Shown here: positions 25,494 to 32,550 of the stretch, in pieces
How the letters are laid out: each line of letters begins with the position of its first letter
Numbering within the stretch: position 1 is the first letter of the stretch
Assembly: GCA_030705675.1 (NCBI GenBank)
Contig: JAUZPZ010000004.1
Coordinates: 1-35,864, forward strand
Source: Bacillota bacterium
GTDB lineage: Bacteria; Bacillota; Clostridia; RUG12999
Direction: 5' to 3'
DNA: 35,864 nt
Program-made: the position numbers and the translations under genes
Notes under the pieces: generated by a model
Told to the model about the DNA's origin: nothing
Databases searched by the model: none
The model's input: only the letters and a program-made list of their open reading frames with translations

Positions 25494-26078
25494 TTATTTA
25501 GAGGAAAGCATTATTCTTTTTGCAACAAGCTGGGAATAGCTGTTGTAGCTGCATTCTATGGCTATATTGTCACCGGCATTCAGGCTTTCAATGTCACTGC
25601 GTACACTGTCGTCCGCAATGCGAAGTTGAAGGGTTTTGCCTTCAATAAGCGCCTTTTTTGTGGTGTCGTAATCAAGCTGTGTCACCTCAAAAGAGTTTTC
25701 GTCAATCATTCCTTGGAATTTACATTGAAGGATATAAGATTTTTCCGTATCGGCGCTGCCGCCGGACGCTTTATCCCCCGCGTTTTTCGTGACGCCAGAG
25801 GTTTTGCCCCCCGTGTTTTTCGTGCTGTCGGAGGCTTTATCCCCAGCGTTTTTCCCACTGCCGGAGACTGGGGAGCGACCTTTCGGGATTTCCTGCATTC
25901 CGCTTTGAAGTGATGACCGACTGTCTTTGACAGTCTCTTGTTTTTTGCCGTGTCCGATCTCTTTTTTTAAGTTTATATTTGAGTTTATATTTAAAACGAT
26001 TACAGCCGCCGCCGTAACTAACGCGACAACAAGGATGCTTATAACAAAAGCCGCCGTATGTTTTTTGATTTTAGCCAT
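25494..26078 (-). CDS. Membrane-anchored protein with tandem Lys/Ser/Gly repeats and a small beta-rich domain (unknown)
   Basis: This is a 194-residue protein I cannot name. An N-terminal membrane helix (about residues 9-30) without a lipobox serves as anchor or uncleaved signal. A low-complexity linker follows, with three 11-residue repeats of the type GDKASDSTKNT (about 74-107), encoded by perfectly phased 33-base DNA repeats. Residues 114-192 form a compact domain (YILQCKFQGMIDENSFEV ... LQLRIADD ... GDNIAIECSYNSYSQLVAKRIML) whose alternating pattern suggests a small beta-barrel, OB-like, fold. It lies 24 bases after prs, is probably cotranscribed with glmU-prs, and is closed by the terminator at 25437-25469. 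Confidence 0.8.
   Translation of the reverse strand: MAKIKKHTAAFVISILVVALVTAAAVIVLNINSNINLKKEIGHGKKQETVKDSRSSLQSGMQEIPKGRSPVSGSGKNAGDKASDSTKNTGGKTSGVTKNAGDKASGGSADTEKSYILQCKFQGMIDENSFEVTQLDYDTTKKALIEGKTLQLRIADDSVRSDIESLNAGDNIAIECSYNSYSQLVAKRIMLSSK
25765..25863 (-). repeat. Three tandem 33-base direct repeats inside the membrane-anchored protein gene
   Basis: Units at 25765-25797, 25798-25830 and 25831-25863 share the core ...TTT-CCCC-GTGTTTTTC... with about a quarter of positions differing. Their length is a multiple of three, so changes in copy number keep the frame and lengthen or shorten the linker. Confidence 0.85.
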
Positions 26079-26102
26079 AAAACTTCACCCCGATATTATG
26101 TA

Positions 26103-27065
26103 TTATTCGTAAAGCGGGCTGATTGCAACATCTTCATAAATTCTTTTGATTGCTTCCGCGCATATGGGCGCAACGGACAGTTGCTTAATGATAGGGATTT
26201 GTTTTTCTTTCGGAAGATCTATAGTATCAAGAAGAACAAGCTCCTTAATTACAGAATTTTGAAGTCTTTCAATTGCGGGACCTGACAGCACGCCGTGGGT
26301 ACATGCCGCATAAACTTCTTTTGCACCTCTTTCAATAAGTGCCTGAGCACCTATTGTGATTGTGCCGGCAGTATCTATCATATCGTCAACCATTATGCAG
26401 TATTTATCCTTGATTTCACCGATTACGCTCATGACCTCCGAAACGTTGGGTTTCGGGCGGCGTTTATCCACAATTGCAAAGGGAACGTTAAGCTTTTGGG
26501 CAAACTGTCTTGCTCTGCCAACGCTTCCGTGGTCTGGCGAAACAACACAGACCTGGTCAAGAAGATCTTTGAATTTGCCTTTGAAGTAGCCTGCCAAAAG
26601 GGGCACACCGAGAAGATGATCTACCGGTATGTTGAAAAAACCCTGAATTTGAGGTACATGAAGGTCAATTGTGAGGACTCTGTCTGCTCCCGCTACGGTT
26701 ATGAGATCGGCAACAAGTTTGGCGGAAATCGGGTCACGAGCCTTAGCCTTTCTGTCCTGACGCGCATATCCGTAATAGGGGATAACCGCCGTAATTTTCG
26801 CCGCCGATGCACGTTTTAACGCGTCAATCATAATGAGCAGTTCCATAAGGTTGTCATTAATGGGCGAATTTGTGGACTGGATGATAAAAACTTCCGAACC
26901 ACGAACGGTTTCGTTAATGTTTACACAAATTTCACCGTCGCTGAAGGTTTTCACTTCCGCGTTTCCGAGTGGAAGTTGCAATCTCGATGCAATTTCCTTA
27001 GCAAGCTTTTTGTGAGAGTTTCCTGCAAAAATCTTAATGTTCTTTCCGTGTGTTGTCGATGCCAT
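26103..27065 (-). CDS. prs: Ribose-phosphate pyrophosphokinase (PRPP synthetase)
   Basis: This enzyme makes PRPP from ribose 5-phosphate and ATP for nucleotide, histidine and NAD synthesis. It has 320 residues, the usual length. The N-terminal [17 protein letters not shown], the flexible loop [24 protein letters not shown], the metal site [29 protein letters not shown] and the PRPP loop [13 protein letters not shown] are all present. It follows glmU by 162 bases, the classic glmU-prs pairing. A weak promoter (TTAAAT-16-TATAAT at 27086-27113) may give it separate expression. Confidence 0.97.
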   Translation of the reverse strand: MASTTHGKNIKIFAGNSHKKLAKEIASRLQLPLGNAEVKTFSDGEICVNINETVRGSEVFIIQSTNSPINDNLMELLIMIDALKRASAAKITAVIPYYGYARQDRKAKARDPISAKLVADLITVAGADRVLTIDLHVPQIQGFFNIPVDHLLGVPLLAGYFKGKFKDLLDQVCVVSPDHGSVGRARQFAQKLNVPFAIVDKRRPKPNVSEVMSVIGEIKDKYCIMVDDMIDTAGTITIGAQALIERGAKEVYAACTHGVLSGPAIERLQNSVIKELVLLDTIDLPKEKQIPIIKQLSVAPICAEAIKRIYEDVAISPLYE

Positions 27066-27085
27066 GGTTTATCAGTTCCTTTCGT

Positions 27086-27113
27086 ATTATAAGTCTGCCC
27101 CTTCCTGATTTAA
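27086..27113 (-). promoter_or_regulatory. Weak candidate promoter of prs
   Basis: TATAAT (27086-27091) is perfect on the minus strand. The only -35 match is TTAAAT (27108-27113) at a 16-base spacing, and the TG found at every other promoter here is missing. The predicted leader would be about 13 bases. Confidence 0.35.
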
Positions 27114-27193
27114 CATGGCATTGCAAGTCATTATGTTTTTTAGAAACACCCTTGACAGGCAATCCGATAAATCGGACCGACGCAGCTTAAATA

Positions 27194-27229
27194 TAATTTT
27201 TTGCGCTGGAAAGCCAAAGCAAAAAAATT
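27194..27229 (-). terminator. Possible weak terminator after glmU
   Basis: An inverted repeat rich in A and T (TTTTTTTGCT ... AGCGCAAAAAA) begins at the glmU stop codon. The stem has only three or four G-C pairs and the downstream bases are not a clean T-run. It may slow or partly end glmU transcription before prs. Confidence 0.4.
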
Positions 27230-28595
27230 ATTTACCGTATTTTTTTATGCGCCAATCGGGTTTGACCACCTGGCGGTTTCGGGCTATTGCAAGAGCGTTA
27301 TCTGGGACATCTTCCGTAATAGTGGAGCCTGCCGCGGTGTACGCGCCCTTGCCCACAGTAACGGGAGCCACCAGATTAGTGTTGCAACCTATAAACGCGC
27401 CGTCTTTAATAGTCGTCCTGTGTTTCTTTTTGCTATCATAATTTACGGTGACTGTGCCGCAGCCGAAATTCACATTTCCTCCTACGTCGCTGTCGCCTAC
27501 ATATGTGAGATGAGAAATCTTTGTGCCGTCGCCCACAGTGGAATTTTTGACCTCCACAAAGTCGCCCACCTTTATATTATCACCGATTATACAGTTAGGC
27601 CTTACGTAAGCGTAAGGACCCACATGGGTGTTGTTTCCTATTTTACTTTCAAGAATTGTTGATGAATTTATTTCGGTATCGTCGCCTATTGTACATGAAC
27701 AAAGGTTAGAGTTCGGTCCTATGACACATCCGCTACCTATGACGCAACCTTCGCCTATCATAGTGCCGGGAAGAATTACGGTATCGTGACCTATGGTCAC
27801 ATCGGCGTCAATATAAGTGTTTTCGGGATTGATTATAGTGACCCCGCTGAGCATATGCTGCGTATTTATTCTTGTGCGCATAATTTTTTCCGCAACACTG
27901 AGCTGATATAAATTGTTTATTCCCATAAGTTCGCAGGCGTCATCTTTTTTGTATGCTCCGACACAATATCCGTTTTCAAGAAGAATGGCAAGGGTATCAG
28001 TAAGATAATATTCCCCCGCCGCGTTATCATTTTTAAGATTTGAAATTGCCGCGCGCAGTAGCGCAACGTCAAAACAGTAAAGACCAGCGTTTATTTCGTG
28101 GATCTCTCTCTGGTCGTCATCGGCGTCTTTTTCCTCGACAATTCCGAGGACATTGCCGTTTTCTCCGCGTATAATTCTGCCGTAACCGGTAGGATCGTCA
28201 ACGTCCACCGTAATAACGGTTGCCGCACAACGGCTTTTTATGTGAAAGTCTATCGCTTTTTGAAGGGTGTCTGAAGTTATGAGAGGAACGTCCGCGCAAA
28301 GAATAAGTACAATGCCTCCGTCGACAATGCTGTCGAGCGCAACGCTTACGGCGTGACCTGTGCCGAGCTGCTGCTCCTGAACCGCATAATCCTTATCCTC
28401 ACCCAGGGTAGCTATGACCTGTTCGCGTTTGTTGCCTATAACCGTTATGATTTTTTTTGCGTTTATTTTCTCTGCCTGGGAGTAAACCCATTTTATCATG
28501 GACTTCCCGCACAGTTTATGTATAACCTTCGACTTCTCGGATTTCATTCGTGTGCCGGCTCCTGCGGCAAGAATAATTGTTGAAATATCAGCCAT
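27228..28595 (-). CDS. glmU: Bifunctional UDP-N-acetylglucosamine diphosphorylase / glucosamine-1-phosphate N-acetyltransferase
   Basis: GlmU acetylates glucosamine 1-phosphate and then makes UDP-GlcNAc, the peptidoglycan precursor. The N-terminal uridyltransferase starts IILAAGAGTRMKSEKSKVIHKL, then GTGHAVSVAL, ADVPLI and EINAGLYCFD. The C-terminal left-handed beta-helix shows hexapeptide repeats from about residue 255 (VTIINPENTYIDADVTIG). The acetyltransferase pocket includes VRPNCIIGDNIKVGDFVEVKNSTVG and HLTYVGDSDVG. At 455 residues it is complete. GGAGGAT ahead of the ATG at 28595 sets the start. Confidence 0.97.
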   Translation of the reverse strand: MADISTIILAAGAGTRMKSEKSKVIHKLCGKSMIKWVYSQAEKINAKKIITVIGNKREQVIATLGEDKDYAVQEQQLGTGHAVSVALDSIVDGGIVLILCADVPLITSDTLQKAIDFHIKSRCAATVITVDVDDPTGYGRIIRGENGNVLGIVEEKDADDDQREIHEINAGLYCFDVALLRAAISNLKNDNAAGEYYLTDTLAILLENGYCVGAYKKDDACELMGINNLYQLSVAEKIMRTRINTQHMLSGVTIINPENTYIDADVTIGHDTVILPGTMIGEGCVIGSGCVIGPNSNLCSCTIGDDTEINSSTILESKIGNNTHVGPYAYVRPNCIIGDNIKVGDFVEVKNSTVGDGTKISHLTYVGDSDVGGNVNFGCGTVTVNYDSKKKHRTTIKDGAFIGCNTNLVAPVTVGKGAYTAAGSTITEDVPDNALAIARNRQVVKPDWRIKKYGK

Positions 28596-28653
28596 TGTCT
28601 GTATCCTCCATTTGAATGTCGTCAAAAAATGTTAAGGTTTTATGTTCGATACC

Positions 28654-28682
28654 ATTGTATCATATATTGCAGAAAAATGCAA
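28654..28682 (-). promoter_or_regulatory. Sigma-A promoter of glmU
   Basis: On the minus strand TTGCAT (28677-28682) and TACAAT (28654-28659) are 17 bases apart, with TGA ahead of the -10 box. The leader is about 50 bases. The AT-rich DNA between this promoter and the ylxM promoter (28683-28795) holds nothing else I can identify. Confidence 0.78.
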
Positions 28683-28795
28683 TTACTATTTTTACAAAAA
28701 TGTTTCAAAAAATTTGTTGATTTTTGGAATATTAATAATTTACGCAAAAAAGGGTACATATTAATAGGGAAAAACATATTTTTTCGAAAAAGCTC

Positions 28796-28824
28796 TTGAC
28801 AAAAGAAAATTATCATGATATACT
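28796..28824 (+). promoter_or_regulatory. Sigma-A promoter of ylxM-ffh
   Basis: TTGACA (28796-28801), a 17-base spacer ending in TGA, then TATACT (28819-28824). Transcription should begin near 28831. Confidence 0.88.
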
Positions 28825-28826
28825 AC

Positions 28827-28845
28827 GTAAAGTAATTTGCTTTAC
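28827..28845 (+). promoter_or_regulatory. Short inverted repeat over the ylxM transcription start
   Basis: GTAAAG (28827-28832) and CTTTAC (28840-28845) are separated by seven bases and begin three bases after the -10 box. The position suits a repressor operator, or a 5'-end hairpin if transcription starts slightly upstream. Short AT-rich repeats also arise by chance. Confidence 0.3.
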
Positions 28846-28863
28846 AGCAAGGCGGGGTGTGTG

Positions 28864-29232
28864 ATGAAAGACCTTAATATTTGTGTTTTGATGGATTTTT
28901 ATTCCTCGCTTCTTACCGGCAAACAGGCGGAAATGATGGCAGAATATTATAATGAAGATTTGTCGCTGAGTGAAATTGCCGAGGAAATGGATATAACAAG
29001 ACAGGGTGTGCGCGACGCCGTTAAAAAAGCGGAAGGAATACTAAGAGCCGCCGAAGATGAAATGGGCTTTGCAAAACGGTTTATGGATATGGCGGCGGCA
29101 TTGGGGAAACTTAGGGCACTTACCCAAGAACTTATTGAAAATAAAGAAAATATTAATGAAAAGCTTGCGCAGCTGCTTGAGGAAATTGACAGCCTGCGGG
29201 CTTTGAGTGGGGTAACTGATTATGGCATTTGA
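28864..29232 (+). CDS. ylxM: YlxM family putative helix-turn-helix SRP accessory protein
   Basis: YlxM is a small protein that in streptococci modulates the signal recognition particle and stimulates FtsY/Ffh GTP use. The 122-residue protein has the family sequence LLTGKQAEMMAEYYNEDLSLSEIAEEMDITRQGVRDAVKKAE, a sigma-70 region-4-like helix-turn-helix, and a C-terminal coiled coil (KLRALTQELIENKENINEKLAQ). GGCGGGGTG precedes the ATG at 28864. Its last 11 bases overlap the ffh start, so the two are translationally coupled, as in most Firmicutes. Confidence 0.93.
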   Translation: MKDLNICVLMDFYSSLLTGKQAEMMAEYYNEDLSLSEIAEEMDITRQGVRDAVKKAEGILRAAEDEMGFAKRFMDMAAALGKLRALTQELIENKENINEKLAQLLEEIDSLRALSGVTDYGI

Positions 29233-30559
29233 AGGTTTAATGGATAAACTTAGCGGTGTTTTCAGTAAACTTAAAGGACATGGTAAAGTGACCGAGGCGG
29301 ATATAAAGGTCGCAATGCGGGAAGTCAAGCTTGCGCTTTTGGAAGCGGATGTTAACTTCCGCGTGGTAAAGGATTTTATCGAAAAGGTATCCGAACGCTG
29401 TAAGGGCAGTGAGGTGCTTGAAAGCCTGACGCCGGGACAGCAGGTAATAAAGATAGTAAGGGAAGAACTTATCTACCTTATGGGAAAAGAAAACGAAAAA
29501 ATTTCTTTTTCTTCAAAACCGCCCACAATCATTATGATGGTAGGTCTTCAGGGAGCAGGTAAAACGACCACTGCGGGAAAACTTGCCGCGCTCATTCGTA
29601 AAGATAATAATAAACGACCACTTCTTGTGGCGTGCGATATTTACCGCCCCGCCGCAATAAAACAGCTTGAGGTTGTCGGGGCGCAGATAAATGTGCCTGT
29701 ATTTACTCTCGGTGATAAAGTAAGTCCCGTGGAAATTGCCCAAAAGGGAGTAGAACATGCCAAGCAGCATGGGAACGACCTTGTTATTATAGATACGGCG
29801 GGACGGCTGCATATTGATGAAAAGCTTATGGAGGAACTGTCCGAGATAAAGGAAAAGGTAAATCCGGATGAGATTTTGCTGGTTGTGGACTCCATGACGG
29901 GTCAGGACGCGGTAAATGTGGCGGCAAGCTTTAATGAACAGCTCGAAATAACGGGCGTTGTGCTTACAAAGCTGGATGGCGATACCAGAGGAGGCGCGGC
30001 GCTTTCGGTGCGCGCGGTTTCAGGAAAGCCTGTAAAATTCGCCTGCATAGGGGAAAAGATGTCTGATATAGAGCCTTTTTTTCCGGACAGAATGGCTTCA
30101 AGAATACTTGGAATGGGCGATGTGCTCACGCTTATTGACAAGGCACAGGAAGCCTTTGATGAAAAACAGGCGCAGGAAATGGAAAAGCGCCTAAGACAGA
30201 ACCAGTTTACGCTGGATGATTTTCTGGTGCAGATGAGCCAAATTAAGAAAATGGGTTCCGTGTCACAGCTTATGGGCATGATTCCGGGGATGGGCAATGT
30301 CAAGGATGTTGAGGTGGATGATAAGAAAATGGGAAGGATAGAAGCTATAATTCTTTCCATGACACCCGCTGAAAGAGGCAATCCTTCTATAATAAACGGT
30401 AGCAGGAAAATCCGTATATCAAAGGGTAGCGGCACGCAGGTGCAGGATGTAAACCAGCTACTGCGCCAGTTTGAACAGATGCAGAAAATGATAAAACAGA
30501 TGATGGGCAATAAGGCGTTTCGCCGGAAGGCCGCAAAAGGCTTTAATTTGCCTTTTTAG
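29222..30559 (+). CDS. ffh: Signal recognition particle protein Ffh
   Basis: Ffh binds signal sequences of nascent membrane proteins and delivers ribosomes to FtsY. The 445-residue protein has the helical N domain, the G domain with GLQGAGKTTTAGKLA, ACDIYRPAA, IIDTAGRLHID and TKLDGDTRGGAALS, and the methionine-rich M domain (MSQIKKMGSVSQLMGMIPGMGN, then QMQKMIKQMMGN). The C-terminus ends KAAKGFNLPF. The 4.5S/scRNA gene and ftsY are not in the window. Confidence 0.98.
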   Translation: MAFEGLMDKLSGVFSKLKGHGKVTEADIKVAMREVKLALLEADVNFRVVKDFIEKVSERCKGSEVLESLTPGQQVIKIVREELIYLMGKENEKISFSSKPPTIIMMVGLQGAGKTTTAGKLAALIRKDNNKRPLLVACDIYRPAAIKQLEVVGAQINVPVFTLGDKVSPVEIAQKGVEHAKQHGNDLVIIDTAGRLHIDEKLMEELSEIKEKVNPDEILLVVDSMTGQDAVNVAASFNEQLEITGVVLTKLDGDTRGGAALSVRAVSGKPVKFACIGEKMSDIEPFFPDRMASRILGMGDVLTLIDKAQEAFDEKQAQEMEKRLRQNQFTLDDFLVQMSQIKKMGSVSQLMGMIPGMGNVKDVEVDDKKMGRIEAIILSMTPAERGNPSIINGSRKIRISKGSGTQVQDVNQLLRQFEQMQKMIKQMMGNKAFRRKAAKGFNLPF

Positions 30560-30599
30560 TTAAGGTTAAATGAACCGCAAGGTTAATTTATACAAAAGA

Positions 30600-30627
30600 G
30601 GGAATAGGTAAAAGTTTATTTGTTCCC
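30600..30627 (+). other. Hairpin ahead of rpsP
   Basis: GGGAA (30600-30604) pairs with TTCCC (30623-30627), and the inner bases extend the stem with A-U and G-U pairs around a tiny loop. It lies 16 bases before the rpsP ribosome binding site. A weak promoter-like pair (TTAAAT at 30566, TATACA at 30589, spacer 17) precedes it. Confidence 0.35.
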
Positions 30628-30658
30628 GCGCAGAAGAAAATTTGAGGAGGTGATAGAG

Positions 30659-30904
30659 ATGGCAGTTAAAATTCGTCTTAGAAGAATGGGTTCAAAGAAA
30701 GCTCCTTTTTACAGAGTAGTAGTAGCCGATTCGAGATATCCCAGAGACGGCCGTTTTATTGAGGAGGTCGGAACATTCAACCCCCTTATGGATCCCGCTG
30801 AAATCAAACTTGACACCGAAAAGGTTCAGAAGTGGCTTGGTAACGGCGCGCAGCCTACGGATACCGTTAAAGCTCTTATTAAAAAAGCAGGTATCACAAA
30901 ATAA
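30659..30904 (+). CDS. rpsP: 30S ribosomal protein S16
   Basis: S16 is an assembly protein of the small subunit. The 81-residue protein is complete: [26 protein letters not shown]-type start ([19 protein letters not shown]), then [15 protein letters not shown] and [21 protein letters not shown] strong GAGGAGGTGAT site precedes the ATG at 30659. It follows ffh by 99 bases and leads the rpsP-khpA-rimM-trmD block. Confidence 0.97.
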   Translation: MAVKIRLRRMGSKKAPFYRVVVADSRYPRDGRFIEEVGTFNPLMDPAEIKLDTEKVQKWLGNGAQPTDTVKALIKKAGITK

Positions 30905-30918
30905 TTTTAAAGATTGTT

Positions 30919-30983
30919 TGCCTGAAAAGGAACGGATAAAGTTTAATTTATTCAAATTAAGCTTTATCACGGCTTTTAGGCAG
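30919..30983 (+). other. Long intercistronic hairpin between rpsP and khpA
   Basis: A 65-base imperfect hairpin fills most of the gap. TGCCT (from 30919) pairs with AGGCA (to 30983), then AAAAG with CTTTT. An internal loop follows, then GATAAAG with CTTTATC, and TTAATTT with AAATTAA, closed by a four-base loop. That gives about 24 base pairs. It ends just before the khpA ribosome binding site GGGGAGG and has no U-tract. Confidence 0.65.
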
Positions 30984-30999
30984 GGGAGGTACTTTAAAA

Positions 31000-31227
31000 A
31001 TGAAAGAATTGCTGGAAAACATGGCAAAAGCTCTTGTTGAGTATCCGAACGACGTTAATGTTGAAGTAGAAGAAACGCAAACAGGGATGGTTCTTAAGCT
31101 TCATGTAAACGAGTCCGATATGGGCAAAGTTATAGGTAAACAGGGCAGAATAGCAAAGGCTATAAGAATAGTTATCAAAGCGGCGGCAATACATGAAAAC
31201 ATAAGGGTTTCCGTTGAGATTTTATAA
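31000..31227 (+). CDS. khpA: KH-domain RNA-binding protein KhpA (YlqC)
   Basis: KhpA is a single KH-domain RNA-binding protein which, with KhpB/Jag, affects cell elongation and division in Gram-positive bacteria. The 75 residues are almost all KH domain; the GxxG loop reads VIGKQGRIAKAIRIVIKAAA. GGGGAGG precedes the ATG. Its place between rpsP and rimM is conserved. A terminator-like hairpin follows 14 bases after the stop. Confidence 0.95.
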   Translation: MKELLENMAKALVEYPNDVNVEVEETQTGMVLKLHVNESDMGKVIGKQGRIAKAIRIVIKAAAIHENIRVSVEIL

Positions 31228-31241
31228 TAACAAGAGTTGCC

Positions 31242-31278
31242 GGGTTTTAGTAGAACGCTATTAAAACCCTCTTTTTTT
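31242..31278 (+). terminator. Intrinsic terminator/attenuator between khpA and rimM
   Basis: GGGTTTTA (31242-31249) pairs with TAAAACCC (31262-31269) around a 12-base loop, followed by TCTTTTTTT. The T-run leads straight into the rimM ribosome binding site AAGGTGG. Partial termination here would lower rimM-trmD expression relative to rpsP-khpA. Confidence 0.78.
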
Positions 31279-31293
31279 AAGGTGGTATACATT

Positions 31294-31794
31294 ATGAAAA
31301 CAGTTGAACTGGGAGAAATTATAAATGTTCACGGAGTTCACGGCGAAATCAAGGTCAATCCTTATGCCGATGGTCCGGAGTTTTTTAAGAATTTTAAAGC
31401 GCTTATTATCGATAATACAAGATATGAGATGAAAAGCGTAAAGATTACAAAGGGGTGCGCCGTGCTTAAGCTTGAGGGCGTAGACAGTGTGGAGGACGCG
31501 CAAAAACTTCGCAACAAAACTGTGTTTGTGCCTGAAGATGAGCTTCCTTCTCAACCCGAAGGAACTTATTATGTAAAGGATCTTGAGGGAATGGAAGTTT
31601 ATGCCGACGGGCAGCTGCTGGGAATACTCACAGAGGTGATTTTTACCGGCGCGAACGATGTTTATGCTGTTAAAAACGCCTGTGGCAAAGAATATCTTAT
31701 ACCGGCAGTAAAACAATTTATAAAAAGTACCGATGTGAAGGAAAAACGAATGGATATTACTCATATAAGAGGGATAACTTATGATGAAGATTGA
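31294..31794 (+). CDS. rimM: Ribosome maturation factor RimM
   Basis: RimM binds S19 and assists 30S head assembly and 16S processing. The 166-residue protein has the N-terminal VELGEIINVHGVHGEIKVNPY and the PRC-barrel DLEGMEVYADGQLLGILTEV. It ends near KEYLIPAVKQFIKSTDVKEKRMDI. AAGGTGG sets the ATG at 31294; a longer frame from 31237 would cross the terminator hairpin. It overlaps trmD by 14 bases. Confidence 0.96.
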   Translation: MKTVELGEIINVHGVHGEIKVNPYADGPEFFKNFKALIIDNTRYEMKSVKITKGCAVLKLEGVDSVEDAQKLRNKTVFVPEDELPSQPEGTYYVKDLEGMEVYADGQLLGILTEVIFTGANDVYAVKNACGKEYLIPAVKQFIKSTDVKEKRMDITHIRGITYDED

Positions 31795-32539
31795 TGTGCT
31801 CACTCTTTTTCCCGATATGATGGACGCCGTAATGGGCGAAAGTATTATAGGAAGAGCGAGAGAGAAGGGCATTCTTGACATAAATTTTATAAATATAAGG
31901 GATTATACTGAAAATAAACACGGAAATGTAGACGATTCACCTTATGGGGGTGGCAGGGGAATGGTAATGGCGGTTCAGCCGATTTTATCCGCGTATAAGG
32001 CGGTGTGCGGCGCTGAAAAGCCTTTTACCGTGTATATGTCGCCTCAGGGAAAGGTTTTTAATCAGGATATTGCAAAACAACTTCTTGAAAAAAGGCATAT
32101 TGTGATTTTATGTGGGCATTATGAAGGTGTGGACGAGAGAGTAATAGAAGAAATAGTTGATATGGAGCTGTCTGTGGGGGACTATGTGCTTACGGGCGGC
32201 GAAATTCCGGCAATGGCAGTGATTGATTGCGTGTGCCGTATGGAAAAGGGCGTTCTGCCGGACGAGGAGGCATTTACCGAAGAATCACACTTTAACGGAC
32301 TGCTCGAATATCCTCAATATACAAGGCCGGAGGAAATTTTGGGTAAACGCGTGCCGGAGGTGCTGTTATCCGGGCATCATAAAAATATAGCCTTGTGGCG
32401 AAGAAAACAAGCGGTTTTCCGTACATGGAAAAAGCGCCCCGATATGCTAAAGCACGCGCCGCTGACAGACGGTGACAAAAAATATTTGCTTAAATATAAG
32501 GGAAAAAGACGCAGTAACGTAAAATTTATTGATGAGTAA
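31781..32539 (+). CDS. trmD: tRNA (guanine-N1-)-methyltransferase TrmD
   Basis: TrmD makes m1G37 in tRNAs, which prevents +1 frameshifting. The 252-residue protein has the SPOUT knot: MKIDVLTLFPDMMDAV, DSPYGGGRGMVM, LCGHYEGVDERVIE, then SVGDYVLTGGEIPAMAVID, the SAM-binding knot. The C-terminal helices include YTRPEEILGKRVPEVLLSGHH. Two adjacent ATGs start the gene; AGAGGGA favours 31781. It overlaps rimM. The usual next gene, rplS, is absent. Confidence 0.97.
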   Translation: MMKIDVLTLFPDMMDAVMGESIIGRAREKGILDINFINIRDYTENKHGNVDDSPYGGGRGMVMAVQPILSAYKAVCGAEKPFTVYMSPQGKVFNQDIAKQLLEKRHIVILCGHYEGVDERVIEEIVDMELSVGDYVLTGGEIPAMAVIDCVCRMEKGVLPDEEAFTEESHFNGLLEYPQYTRPEEILGKRVPEVLLSGHHKNIALWRRKQAVFRTWKKRPDMLKHAPLTDGDKKYLLKYKGKRRSNVKFIDE

Positions 32540-32550
32540 GGGATTTTTAA

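Noticed and set aside
25765-25863. Possible CRISPR-like repeats
   Set aside because: The 33-base units are directly adjacent with no spacers, are imperfect and stay in frame within a gene, so they are coding tandem repeats.
27162-27180. Small palindrome (TCCGA-TAAA-TCGGA) upstream of prs
   Set aside because: Only a five-base stem, not at a clear promoter or start, and easily explained by chance.
29902-30510. A 202-codon minus-strand frame opposite ffh
   Set aside because: Serine/isoleucine-rich translation of the antisense of the Ffh G and M domains; no start signal.
31261-31881. A 206-codon minus-strand frame opposite rimM and trmD
   Set aside because: Antisense to two overlapping conserved genes; no supporting signals.
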